Below are positions 18,537 through 26,680 of a DNA stretch of 64,000 bases, one piece after another (positions within the stretch are counted from its first letter, which is position 1; each line of letters opens with the position of its first letter). A model generated the notes under the pieces. It did no database searches, was not told the origin of the DNA, and saw nothing but the letters and a program-made list of their open reading frames with translations. The DNA lies in NCBI RefSeq assembly GCF_026262505.1, contig NC_067205.1, positions 23,531,585 through 23,595,584 of the forward strand, read 5' to 3'. The translations under genes were made by a program, and so were the position numbers. The DNA comes from Trichomonas vaginalis G3. Lineage: Eukaryota > Parabasalia > Trichomonadida > Trichomonadidae.

Positions 18537-19802
18537 ATGTCGAAAGAAACAGCGTCTATGAGAGAAATACAACACAACCGACAACTCATTATACAAGCTC
18601 TAAATAAGAACACAACAAACTTTTCAAACTATTCTAAGATATCTGAGTCATTGAAAGAAGGAAACTTAAAACTGACATTAAACCCATTGACAGATGAGTT
18701 TCTGTTTCAAGACAATAAGAACCATACTGTCTGTGTAAATCCAACAAAAGGAACTTTAAACGAGAAACCTATAGATGAACTTCTTTTGAAAGCAGATATT
18801 GACAACAAAGCTGACAAAGAGTATGTCATTGAAAAAGTTCAAGAAGAACATGACAGAGCAGATGCAACATATGCAACAAAAGAGGATGTTGAAAAGAAAG
18901 CTGACAAAGAGTATGTAGATGCAACAAAAGACTATATTTTCGCATGGACAGATAGAACATACCCACAAAAACATCATACACATAACATCTATGACGTAGA
19001 TGAACTACCAGCAATGTTAGATGACAAAGCGGATAAGAACCATACACACGATTTCTTCGCAACTGTTGGTATAGAAAATATTGAAGGAACGGTTGAAGGA
19101 GCTGATGGAACTGGTGGGGATGTATTAAATTGGAAACCTCCTAACTTTCCACAAGGTTTAACATCGGAGGAAGACATAACGACGATGTTAAACCTTAGAT
19201 GTAGAAATGTCTATGTCATGGAGGATGAAAACAATGTTAAATTCACTGCTCAAGATTTATATGATAAAAAAGCTGACAAAACATATGTTAACGATGAGTT
19301 AGCATATGTGGGTAGTGCGTTAGTGAAGAAAGCAGACAAAACAGAGCTTCAAACATTAAAGACAGAAATACTTCAAACAGTATATCCTATAGGTTCTATT
19401 TATACGTCAATGAACTCTACCAGACCAGAAGTAGTACTTGGTTTTGGAACTTGGACTCAAATAGTCGACAGGTTTTTGTATTGTGCAAACTCTTCAAAGG
19501 AAACAGGTGGAAGTAAAACGATTTCAGGTGCAAATTTACCTGCGCACAGTCACTACGTAAGTTTAAGTACATCTGAAGCAGGTTTGCATAGTCATAGATT
19601 TTGGGATTGGTCAACAATGACAAAAGGTAAAGGATATGATGTTAAAGAGGACGTTAAGTTTGCTATAAATTGTTACTGGAATAACACTGAGGTAGGAGGA
19701 AGCCATACACATCGCGTTTCAGGGTATACGCAAACAACGGGGCAGAGTAAAGACTACATGCCACCTTACATGACAGTTTACGCATGGTATAGAAATGCTT
19801 AG
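18537..19802 (+). CDS. Phage tail-fibre-like protein with tail-collar-type C-terminus, 421 aa
   Basis: An N-terminal attachment region (residues 1-80) is followed by several copies of a KADK(E/T)YV motif (about residues 91, 120 and 245) typical of trimeric fibre shafts. The C-terminal region runs VYPIGSIYTSMNSTRPEVVL, GFGTWTQIVDRFLY, TGGSKTISGANLPAHSHYVS, and ends YMPPYMTVYAWYRNA. That set (YPIGSIY, FGTW, LPAHSH, PPY.TVY.W) is the signature of phage tail-collar and short-tail-fibre receptor-binding tips, with histidine pairs that bind metal in the trimer. In a eukaryotic virus-like element it would be a receptor-binding spike; that is inference. The stop overlaps the convergent integrase stop by four bases. 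Confidence 0.85.
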   Translation: MSKETASMREIQHNRQLIIQALNKNTTNFSNYSKISESLKEGNLKLTLNPLTDEFLFQDNKNHTVCVNPTKGTLNEKPIDELLLKADIDNKADKEYVIEKVQEEHDRADATYATKEDVEKKADKEYVDATKDYIFAWTDRTYPQKHHTHNIYDVDELPAMLDDKADKNHTHDFFATVGIENIEGTVEGADGTGGDVLNWKPPNFPQGLTSEEDITTMLNLRCRNVYVMEDENNVKFTAQDLYDKKADKTYVNDELAYVGSALVKKADKTELQTLKTEILQTVYPIGSIYTSMNSTRPEVVLGFGTWTQIVDRFLYCANSSKETGGSKTISGANLPAHSHYVSLSTSEAGLHSHRFWDWSTMTKGKGYDVKEDVKFAINCYWNNTEVGGSHTHRVSGYTQTTGQSKDYMPPYMTVYAWYRNA

Positions 19803-20758
19803 TCGTCATTTTCAACTTCTTTAGCATATTCGTCAGGAGTTGTCTTATATTTGTTAGGAACTGTCTTTGAAAGTATACCACCTTGAACTTTGACAAGTTT
19901 GAAACGAGGTCTGACAATAGTAGTTTTATCTTCTGCTTGCAGTCTGTACATTTTGCCATGTTTGCCTAAAACTTCATAATATTCTCTTGTATACTTTCTT
20001 CTATTTTTACGAACACGAATGTGAGTACCTGTCGGGTTCCCATTGTTGTCATAGTCAATAGTATTTTCATATGGGTCGCGTTTAGGTATTTCTATTTTTA
20101 CTTTGTCACCTTTCTGAAGTTTGAAGCCTGGCATTCTTTCTTGTTTGTCTCTTTTGACTAAATTGTTAAATATATAGTCTTTCTCTAAGTTAGGGTTGTT
20201 TTTCATTTCTTCGGGGGAGTGGTTTCCCAAACCTTTTTGTTTACGGCTATTGTAAATATTTAAAACTTGTCTCATCTTTGCCATGGAGAAGTGTCTATAT
20301 TTGTCATCATATGACATCTCACCTACCTCACCACCTTGTGGTTGATTTAAGTCTCTTAAGATTTTTATACAACTGTCAATGACACCAAGAGCAGAATGGT
20401 TTTGGTCGACAATGAAATATTGGTTTACATTTTTTGAACGCAGATAGTTTTTAATATCGTCTGATTTGAAAGAACTTTCATAGTCAGATGTCAGTTTTGT
20501 TGGATGGTATTTGTCAACGAATATTGTCAAAGCAGTTTTCACATCTAAAATATTTTTGGACTGTAATGGTATGGCTTCACAGTATCTTGTGTTTTGACCA
20601 ACAAATATTAACCAGTATGGTGGTCCATCTTCTCTATACCTTGGAATGTTTTCCAAGATATCCATAAACCAAGCATTTGGTGTTGAACTAAAGATTTTTA
20701 CCATGAGTGCTTTCTTTGTCGCTTTAGAAACATACGGGTCCTTGTTTGAATTCGTCAT
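19799..20758 (-). CDS. Retrovirus-like integrase (rve) of the Maverick
   Basis: 319 residues. The core has WFMDILE (D33), LTSDYESSF (D92) and NHSALGVIDSCIKIL, with an acidic residue at 128, exactly 35 residues after D92, which matches the DD35 spacing of this family. Residues 205-320 hold GFKLQKGDKVKIEIPKRDPY and a basic RVRKNRRKYTREYYEVLG stretch, a small beta-barrel or chromo-like tail that may guide target choice. It joins the element's ends to host DNA. The start is 16 bp from the divergent small gene at 20775. Its motif order matches the integrase of element 1. Confidence 0.88.
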   Translation of the reverse strand: MTNSNKDPYVSKATKKALMVKIFSSTPNAWFMDILENIPRYREDGPPYWLIFVGQNTRYCEAIPLQSKNILDVKTALTIFVDKYHPTKLTSDYESSFKSDDIKNYLRSKNVNQYFIVDQNHSALGVIDSCIKILRDLNQPQGGEVGEMSYDDKYRHFSMAKMRQVLNIYNSRKQKGLGNHSPEEMKNNPNLEKDYIFNNLVKRDKQERMPGFKLQKGDKVKIEIPKRDPYENTIDYDNNGNPTGTHIRVRKNRRKYTREYYEVLGKHGKMYRLQAEDKTTIVRPRFKLVKVQGGILSKTVPNKYKTTPDEYAKEVENDD

Positions 20759-20774
20759 TTTTAACCCATAAGAA

Positions 20775-21176
20775 ATGGGTTTATTTGGCGCATTAGCAGG
20801 AGTCGCATCTAGATTTTTACCCGCAGTGGGAACAATAGCCAGAGGTGTATTTGGAGTTGGAAGGAAGATTTTGAGTACATTAGGTATACTTAAAGAGAAA
20901 GCACAACCTATTATACAAACTGTACAGAAAGGTTGGGAGGTAGCACGAGATGCAGCAAATCTTATTCCAAATCCTGAAACAAGAGGAAAAGTTCAAGGAT
21001 GGATGGACAATGTAGGAACACAAGCAGGAAACTACTATAACAAAGCAAATGACTACTATAACCAAGCAGGGCACTATATGGACCAAGGTGAAAGATTCTT
21101 TAACAGAGGATATAACCATGCACAACAGTGGGTAAACAACAACCAACCTCAACCGCCTCAAACGTGGGGAATGTAA
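20775..21176 (+). CDS. Amphipathic small protein, 133 aa
   Basis: It starts MGLFGALAGVASRFLPAVGT. The first 45 residues are an amphipathic, glycine-rich helix like a lytic or viral membrane peptide. The middle is a tandem of YYNKANDYYNQAGHYMDQGE, rich in tyrosine and asparagine, and the end is NNQPQPPQTWGM. The overall plan (amphipathic head, low-complexity tail) matches the 17424 gene. A minor capsid or membrane-penetration role is plausible but inferred. Confidence 0.6.
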   Translation: MGLFGALAGVASRFLPAVGTIARGVFGVGRKILSTLGILKEKAQPIIQTVQKGWEVARDAANLIPNPETRGKVQGWMDNVGTQAGNYYNKANDYYNQAGHYMDQGERFFNRGYNHAQQWVNNNQPQPPQTWGM

Positions 21177-21195
21177 AATTTTTTACTGAGATGAA

Positions 21196-21351
21196 ATGAA
21201 CAATACAGCATTGAGACAAATGGGCTCAAGATGGATTTGTCGACTTCCAGCAGTTACACAACCACGTGTTTGTCAAGTCCTCCCTATACCTCAAGAAGTT
21301 TTAGACCGACTTAAAAAACCTAAACAACCAGTTGAAAACAAACCAAACTAA
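21196..21351 (+). CDS. Small protein, 51 aa, copy 1 of a tandem pair
   Basis: It starts MNNTALRQMGSRWICRLPAV and contains two cysteines and a basic/proline-rich end. It is preceded by TTTTTTACTGAGATGAAATG. The whole unit, leader included, is repeated at 21371-21526 with only a few amino-acid differences, so the frame has been kept in both copies. No family is recognised. Confidence 0.6.
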   Translation: MNNTALRQMGSRWICRLPAVTQPRVCQVLPIPQEVLDRLKKPKQPVENKPN

Positions 21352-21370
21352 AATTTTTTACTGAGATGAA

Positions 21371-21526
21371 ATGAACAATACAGCATTGAGACAAATGGGC
21401 TCAAGATGGATTTGTCGACTTCCAGCAGTTAAACCACCACGTGTTTGTCAAGTTTTTCCTATACCTCAAGAAGTTTTAGACCGACATAAAAAACCTCAAC
21501 AACCAGTTGAAAACAAACCAAACTAA
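21371..21526 (+). CDS. Small protein, 51 aa, copy 2 of a tandem pair
   Basis: A near-identical copy of the 21196 gene, with replacements such as VTQPRV to VKPPRV, LP to FP, RLKKPK to RHKKPQ. It shares the 5-prime leader TTTTTTACTGAGATGAA. The period of the duplication is 175 bp. Retention of an open frame and mostly conservative changes in both copies suggest use of the protein. Confidence 0.6.
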   Translation: MNNTALRQMGSRWICRLPAVKPPRVCQVFPIPQEVLDRHKKPQQPVENKPN

Positions 21527-21545
21527 AATTTTTTACTGAGATAAA

Positions 21546-22133
21546 ATGACCGAAGAAGTTGAAACGGTAGATTTGACACCACAAACAAAAAGTTCAGAAC
21601 CATTGTCAAAACCTGTCAAAGAACTTACAGATGAAGAGAAAAATTCAATAATAGAAAGTGCCAGGTCTGGAAATACAAACTCTAACTACAAAGTCACTTT
21701 TCATAAAAATGGAACGGCAAGTATCTCAAAAAAGAAACAGACTCTCACAAATAAAATATTGAAGTCTGAAGGAGTTTTCAAGACAACAGATGGGAAGGTA
21801 TACTTCACTGACCAACAGTTCATTATAGAACATCTCATTGACTTAGAGTCGAAATATTCTAAACTTTACAACAAACACAAAAAGTTGAAAGGAAAACAAA
21901 AACAGATGGCATATGATATTTATGAAGATGTTGACGACACAACCATACCTGCAAGTGAGGTAAAGTCAAAGGAACCGAAAAGTGACGAAAAACCAATAGA
22001 AGAAGGTGAGCCAAAAACTGAAGATAAACCAAGACCAAAGTTTAGTTTGGAAACTACTAAAACAAGTCAACCTTCATTAGCTGGTATGGGTTGGCGTCAA
22101 AGGCTTATGATAGCAGGCGGTTATGTAAAGTAA
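21546..22133 (+). CDS. Hypothetical charged protein, 195 aa
   Basis: The same leader TTTTTTACTGAGAT precedes the ATG as for the two 51-residue genes. The product has a disordered acidic N-terminus (MTEEVETVDLTPQTKSSEPL), a folded-looking middle (VTFHKNGTASISKKK, then VYFTDQQFIIEHLIDLESKY with a helical, lysine-rich run), a second acidic linker and a hydrophobic/basic end (SLAGMGWRQRLMIAGGYVK). I do not recognise it. It lies just upstream of PolB on the same strand and may act with replication or virion assembly; this is only a guess from position. Confidence 0.55.
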   Translation: MTEEVETVDLTPQTKSSEPLSKPVKELTDEEKNSIIESARSGNTNSNYKVTFHKNGTASISKKKQTLTNKILKSEGVFKTTDGKVYFTDQQFIIEHLIDLESKYSKLYNKHKKLKGKQKQMAYDIYEDVDDTTIPASEVKSKEPKSDEKPIEEGEPKTEDKPRPKFSLETTKTSQPSLAGMGWRQRLMIAGGYVK

Positions 22134-22178
22134 AGGAAAAACATTTTTAAAACAGTATTTTTTTATTTTTATATAAAA

Positions 22179-24332
22179 ATGCCTCCATATAGAATGGATA
22201 GAAAATCTGCTAGAATAAAAGCAGAGTTGCAAAGATATGGTTGGAAAGTTTCAAAGAAGTTTAAATATAGGAAGGGAAGACCCATAAAAGTCTATGACAA
22301 ATTGTCTGGTCTTCGCTACGAGATGGACTTGGAAACAGCGCGCGCCAATTATCCAAACAGACTAGAGAGGTTAGAAGAAGAACGTCTTATGAACTTGCCT
22401 TTCAATGTTAGTGAGCCTCAAGTTGAGGGACACGACGGCTTTGCCAGATTCTACTGGAAACATGACGAACAATTGCATCCTTTGAGAAGGAAAAAAGGAA
22501 AAGGTGAAGACAAACATGCTCCCATGGAAAGAACAAGATATGCATATGAAAAGTACCGTGAGGTTAGAACTAAAATTACATCTGGTCGAACCTTTACAGT
22601 AAACTTTGACGAAGGAAAGAACAAAGAAGGCTTCATGGGAGTACTTGCTGCCATACAAGACGGAAATAAGAAAGGATACAATCTCAGACTAACCATAACA
22701 GATTTGGACGGTCATATATACTATGCACATGGCAATGTCGCAACAGCCGCACAACTTCTCGACGCTTTCAAGACTACAAAGAGAGAACAAATGTTTGACT
22801 CCGACTCAGACATCTTGAATGCAATTGAAGGAATTGCAAGTGTAAAGTTCGAATGGTACCAACATAACCCTCAAGCAGTCAGACAACATGCTGGATACTT
22901 CCCGTTCATAGTTAAGTCTAACATTGACTTGACACGGTATGGAATTTACAATTCAATAGAAAAAATTGTCAATGAACCTTGTATTCTTACATGTCTCAGG
23001 AACTCTGGTCTTGTTACAGATGAGAAGATGAAGTATCTTGAGTCATGTGTGAAAACAAGATATATTCTTAGAGGTCAACTGTCAAAAGTTGCACCGTTGG
23101 CAAATGTGAATATCCGAGTCAACATACCGACTGAGAAAGGTTCTTCACACGATGACTATGTTGTTGACTTCAAATTACCATGGTTGAAGATTGTACTTGT
23201 CCACAACCACTTCATGTTGAACGAAAGTCTTACAAACCCATTGTTCGGAAAAGGTAAGTGCAACATTGTCAGGGCTGTTAACATTCTTTTCGAGAAAGGT
23301 TTGTTGGAACCAATTCCAGATGACAAGCTGACAGAAACTTTTGTACCAAAAGACGAAACAAACTTTTCGTTGTTAGCAAGACCAAAGGTTGTTCCGGACA
23401 AAGTTATAGCACAAGAGAAGTACACTGTTCCAAAAGGAGTTGGATTGTTCGGATACCAACCTGAACCAGAAGAACTTCCAATGAGGTTGCAAGAACTTCA
23501 AGATGCTATAAACAAACTTCCATTGAGACATCCAATTGACGTCAAATTGTATTGGAGAGCATCTGAGTTAGGTCAGAAGGTTTTATATGAAACAGGCTGC
23601 TTTGACGATGTCTATGAGATAACAGGAGAGGTTTCTCAGAAGATAAGAGACTCGCTTGAATTTCCACGAACCGGACCCATAGGTTGCGACAAGTTTGACT
23701 CATATGAAAAAATATACTATGTCGACCTTAACGCTGCGTACATGAGGTTTGTTCAATATATTCCAACTGGAATTCCAAACGAAGACGGTGAGTTCCCAGG
23801 AAGGAACTATACAGTTGGAAAAGTCATGCAACAACTCTATGATATTAGGAAGGCTTCAAACTCAAAACTTGCAATGACACTGAAATTGTTGATGAATTCA
23901 ACATGGGGGTATTCCATTAAAAAACCTCAAACGATGAAGAGTAAACACTATGAGAAGGTCGACAACTTTGTGGAAAGGTTCTCTCCTTTTGTTTTGAAGT
24001 ACGAGTTCACCGAAGGTCAAAGTGGCTTAGTAACCACATTAAAACCTATTGTCGAACATTGGTCTTATCCTCAGTTCGCAAAAGCAGTCCTTGACGAGTA
24101 CAACAAATTCTTCTCCGATGTTAAATCAAAAATTGTGGTATACTATGAGAACATCGATGCACTCATGACAAACGAAGAAGGATACAACAAACTCATTGAA
24201 ATGGGTTTAGTCGGTGAAAAGATGGGCTGTTTTAAGCTAGATAAGGTATTTTCCGAAGTTCATGTTCTCTCCAAACGCAAGTACTGGGGAATACTTGAAG
24301 ACGGGACAGAAATAAAACATTGCATGAAATAG
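22179..24332 (+). CDS. Family B DNA polymerase (protein-primed type, Maverick PolB), 717 aa
   Basis: The palm motifs are visible: motif A YYVDLNAAYM (D516), motif B KLLMNSTWGYSIKKP (N573) and a motif C-like strand VVYYENIDALM (D660), followed by KRKYWGIL, which fits the KxY motif. The N-terminal 450 residues include ILTCLRNSGLVTDEK and hold a region seen in viral protein-primed enzymes and in Maverick polymerases, which replicate the element from its ends. The length is shorter than in many Mavericks. The leader GTATTTTTTTATTTTTATAT is shared with the next gene, which follows 57 bp downstream on the same strand. Confidence 0.88.
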   Translation: MPPYRMDRKSARIKAELQRYGWKVSKKFKYRKGRPIKVYDKLSGLRYEMDLETARANYPNRLERLEEERLMNLPFNVSEPQVEGHDGFARFYWKHDEQLHPLRRKKGKGEDKHAPMERTRYAYEKYREVRTKITSGRTFTVNFDEGKNKEGFMGVLAAIQDGNKKGYNLRLTITDLDGHIYYAHGNVATAAQLLDAFKTTKREQMFDSDSDILNAIEGIASVKFEWYQHNPQAVRQHAGYFPFIVKSNIDLTRYGIYNSIEKIVNEPCILTCLRNSGLVTDEKMKYLESCVKTRYILRGQLSKVAPLANVNIRVNIPTEKGSSHDDYVVDFKLPWLKIVLVHNHFMLNESLTNPLFGKGKCNIVRAVNILFEKGLLEPIPDDKLTETFVPKDETNFSLLARPKVVPDKVIAQEKYTVPKGVGLFGYQPEPEELPMRLQELQDAINKLPLRHPIDVKLYWRASELGQKVLYETGCFDDVYEITGEVSQKIRDSLEFPRTGPIGCDKFDSYEKIYYVDLNAAYMRFVQYIPTGIPNEDGEFPGRNYTVGKVMQQLYDIRKASNSKLAMTLKLLMNSTWGYSIKKPQTMKSKHYEKVDNFVERFSPFVLKYEFTEGQSGLVTTLKPIVEHWSYPQFAKAVLDEYNKFFSDVKSKIVVYYENIDALMTNEEGYNKLIEMGLVGEKMGCFKLDKVFSEVHVLSKRKYWGILEDGTEIKHCMK

Positions 24333-24389
24333 TAAAACATTGCATGAAGTAAAAACGTTTTTAAAACAGTATATTTTTACATATATTAA

Positions 24390-25250
24390 ATGCTTCAGGT
24401 TGAAAAACAAAGAACAAAAGTAGCAGATACAAAACCGTTAGACTATATCTTTACAAATGCCGGTAGAAATATTTCAGATGAAGAAATTTCATCCGGCTCC
24501 TACAGGTTTGATTATCCAATTCGTTGGCTTCAAAGTCCTTCAGATGCAAAGGCAATAGGATTTAGAAGAGTTTTGTTTTCAAATAGAACTAACGCGTTTA
24601 TGTTTGCAGTATATTTTCATGGCCAGTATAAAGGCTCTGATGGTCTAATAGAAAAATTTGACGAAATGAAAATCTTTACTATTCGCTCAGACGAAAGTCT
24701 TGAAAAAACTCTAAATGACTTTCAAACTCAAATAAACAAATACTACTGGGAATTTCAAGAAAAATACCATTCTTTACTAAACGGAACGTACTATCTGAAA
24801 CTAGAATATGATAAGATGAATTCCACAGTTTCATTTCAAAGGATTGAAAATAACCCTCCAAGAGATACAGAGTTTTTATATTGGGGAGTAGACAAACGTT
24901 CTTGGGCACAATTTCTTCGGTTACTAAACCAGAACGAACCATTACCACCTGACGGTCCGTTTAAATTTATACTTCCACCAACAGATTTGACAGTTTATAG
25001 AAACGTGTTTGACCCTCAAAATGTTATATGTCATGCAAGTTTCAGTTCAAGCAACAACAGTTTTCTTTGTATGGGTAAGGACTTTTATGACTTTGCTTCT
25101 AAATTCTATGAACCACCTAGTAACAGTTTCTCTGACTTTCAAGTTTGGTTCACAACAAACGGTGTGCAGCATATTATACCATTGTACTACGACTTTTATC
25201 TCGAATTGTCTTTCATATACAACTACGGAAAAGTGCTGAAAAAGTATTGA
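24390..25250 (+). CDS. Conserved Maverick protein B, 286 aa; paralogue of the 17670 gene
   Basis: It starts MLQVEKQRTKVADTKPLDYI. Shared landmarks with the minus-strand gene at 17670-18518 are RFDYPIRWL, GFRR, NVFDPQNVICHASFSSSNNS, and SDFQVWFTTNGVQHIIPLYY followed by FYLELSFIYNYGK. The two copies sit either side of the fibre-integrase-PolB block in opposite orientation. Two diverged but full-length copies within one element suggest division of labour, for example two capsid vertex or spike proteins; this is inference. Confidence 0.7.
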   Translation: MLQVEKQRTKVADTKPLDYIFTNAGRNISDEEISSGSYRFDYPIRWLQSPSDAKAIGFRRVLFSNRTNAFMFAVYFHGQYKGSDGLIEKFDEMKIFTIRSDESLEKTLNDFQTQINKYYWEFQEKYHSLLNGTYYLKLEYDKMNSTVSFQRIENNPPRDTEFLYWGVDKRSWAQFLRLLNQNEPLPPDGPFKFILPPTDLTVYRNVFDPQNVICHASFSSSNNSFLCMGKDFYDFASKFYEPPSNSFSDFQVWFTTNGVQHIIPLYYDFYLELSFIYNYGKVLKKY

Positions 25251-25290
25251 AAAATGAGTTTTTGGTTGAAAAAAGAGGTGGCTCAACCTC

Positions 25291-25368
25291 AAACGAATGT
25301 CCGACGGTTAAGCCATAAACGAATGTCCGACGGTTAAGCCACAAACGAATGTCCGACGGTTAAGCCAC
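25291..25368. repeat. Three tandem 26-bp repeats
   Basis: AAACGAATGTCCGACGGTTA followed by AGCCAY is repeated three times, at 25291, 25317 and 25343. GTCCGACGGTTAAGCC is related to the CCCGACGGTTTCAAACC hairpin in the satellite at 58180. The repeats sit directly upstream of a KilA-N gene. Confidence 0.9.
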
Positions 25369-25403
25369 CAAAAATATTTTTTTATTTTTATTGTAAGAAC
25401 AGT

Positions 25404-26066
25404 ATGACAGTCGAAGCAAAAACGTTCACGAACAAATCTAATGGCGAAACATTCACAAAAGGCACTTACAACGGTATTGAAGTCTTACGTAGAGACAGGG
25501 ATGGTTATGTAAATGCAACAAATATGTGTCAGCAGTTTAGGAAAGACTTTAGAAGGTTGTTGGAAAATAAGTCCTGGGAAGAGTATTTTAAGGCATTTTG
25601 TGAAGAATATACCAACCCGCGGAATTCCGCGGGTTGCTTTTTATACACAGTTCATGCAGAAATTCCGGATGAAATCAAACAGGTTAGAGGAATGTATGTA
25701 GACCCAAGACTCGTAAACTATATAGCAATGTGGGCTTCTCCAAAATATTGTATAGCAGTTGGAAAAATTATGGACTCCATAGACAAGAAAGTTCATGAGA
25801 AATTAGATGAAGAAGAACTTGAAGATACAGCAGAGAATGCAAAACCTTTGTTCGAAGAAGAAGTTAGAAAAATGCATGAAAAACAAATAGAACATGAACG
25901 TGAGATATGTTCTGGTTATAGAGATTCTCCATACGAACTAGACCAATGGGAACAAGAAGATTTAAAGAGAGAATTTAGAGAATATGAACTCGCTAAGATA
26001 GCATTAGAAGCTGCAGAAGAGAAGTTAAAAGCTTGGGGTTGTTTTGTACAAAAATATTGTGAGTAA
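25404..26066 (+). CDS. KilA-N domain protein with an in-frame palindrome, 220 aa
   Basis: A KilA-N DNA-binding domain covers about residues 22-120: YNGIEVLRRDRDGYVNATNM, SWEEYFKAF, then VRGMYVDPRLVNYIAMWASP. Residues 70-77 (TNPRNSAG) are encoded by the perfect 18-bp palindrome CCCGCGGAATTCCGCGGG. Two non-coding copies of the surrounding sequence lie downstream in inverted orientation at about 26203 and 26322. The rest is a long charged helix (VRKMHEKQIEHEREI and following), likely a coiled coil. KilA-N proteins are typical of large DNA viruses. Its 3-prime end (FVQKYCE and stop) is also found inside the satellite at 58210 and 62130. Confidence 0.8.
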   Translation: MTVEAKTFTNKSNGETFTKGTYNGIEVLRRDRDGYVNATNMCQQFRKDFRRLLENKSWEEYFKAFCEEYTNPRNSAGCFLYTVHAEIPDEIKQVRGMYVDPRLVNYIAMWASPKYCIAVGKIMDSIDKKVHEKLDEEELEDTAENAKPLFEEEVRKMHEKQIEHEREICSGYRDSPYELDQWEQEDLKREFREYELAKIALEAAEEKLKAWGCFVQKYCE

Positions 26067-26197
26067 ATGAACCATTTTTTTTATTGAATTCGACAAAAAT
26101 ATATTTTAGGGTAGATGGCTAGATCTACCCTCATTTCTACCCTCATTTCTACCCTCATTTCTACCCTCGTAGAAAACACACAAAACTCGTTCATTTT

Positions 26198-26380
26198 GTA
26201 TAAAAAAAGCAACCCGCGGAATTCCGCGGGTTGGTATATTCTTCACAAAATGCTTGTTTTGAGGTCGAGCCATTTTTGGCTCCACCGTATTTTAAACCAA
26301 AACTCTTGAACTTTGTATAAAAAGCAACCCGCGGAATTCCGCGGGTTGGTATATTCTTCACAAAATGCTTGTTTTGAGGT
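26198..26380 (-). repeat. Two non-coding copies of the KilA-N palindrome region
   Basis: Read on the minus strand, each copy gives GCATTTTGTGAAGAATATAC, then CAACCCGCGGAATTCCGC, then GGGTTGCTTTTT, as in the coding copy near 25595-25640. The two copies are tandem, about 119 bp apart, and each is followed by a GAGCCATTTTTGGCTC hairpin. The core is identical in all three. Confidence 0.9.
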
Positions 26381-26419
26381 CGAGCCATTTTTGGCTCCAC
26401 CGTATTTTAAACCAAACTC

Positions 26420-26580
26420 ATTTTTGTCTGATTTACGCTCATTGACGAAGAAATCGTGAAAAAACATATACGATGAAGTATATTTCCTGTGTTGTTGTCA
26501 AAATGTCATGTTGTCACACTTTTTCAGAGAAGTTCATTTAACCGAGTGACCGAGTGACCTGGTCGCCTAAAATATATTTT
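26420..26580. repeat. Satellite-type mosaic module inside element 2
   Basis: It holds TTTTTGTCTGATTTACGCTC, TGTTGTTGTCAAAATGTCAT, GTTGTCACACTTTTTCAGAG, GAAGTTCATTTAACC and a core of GAGTGACCGAGTGACC ending CTAAAATATATTTT. The blocks match, in the same order and orientation, the modules at 56658-56690 and 57745-57850 in the satellite. In inverted orientation they match the 119-bp array of element 1. Confidence 0.85.
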
Positions 26581-26612
26581 ATTGAATTCTGAGTAAAATG
26601 ACCAAATTTCAT

Positions 26613-26680
26613 GAATTTCCTCATATGTTTGCGACCGGTAGAAAACCGCGGGTCGAGATTCCGTACGAAAATCGTAAAAA
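26613..26680 (+). repeat. 68-bp non-coding twin of the second KilA-N gene, with different hairpin core
   Basis: GAATTTCCTCATATGTTTGC begins both this copy and the coding copy at 27896-27963. The first 24 and last 31 bases are identical. The 13-base core reads GGTAGAAAACCGC here and CTCGGAAAACCGA in the gene. No start codon or promoter is evident here. Confidence 0.9.
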
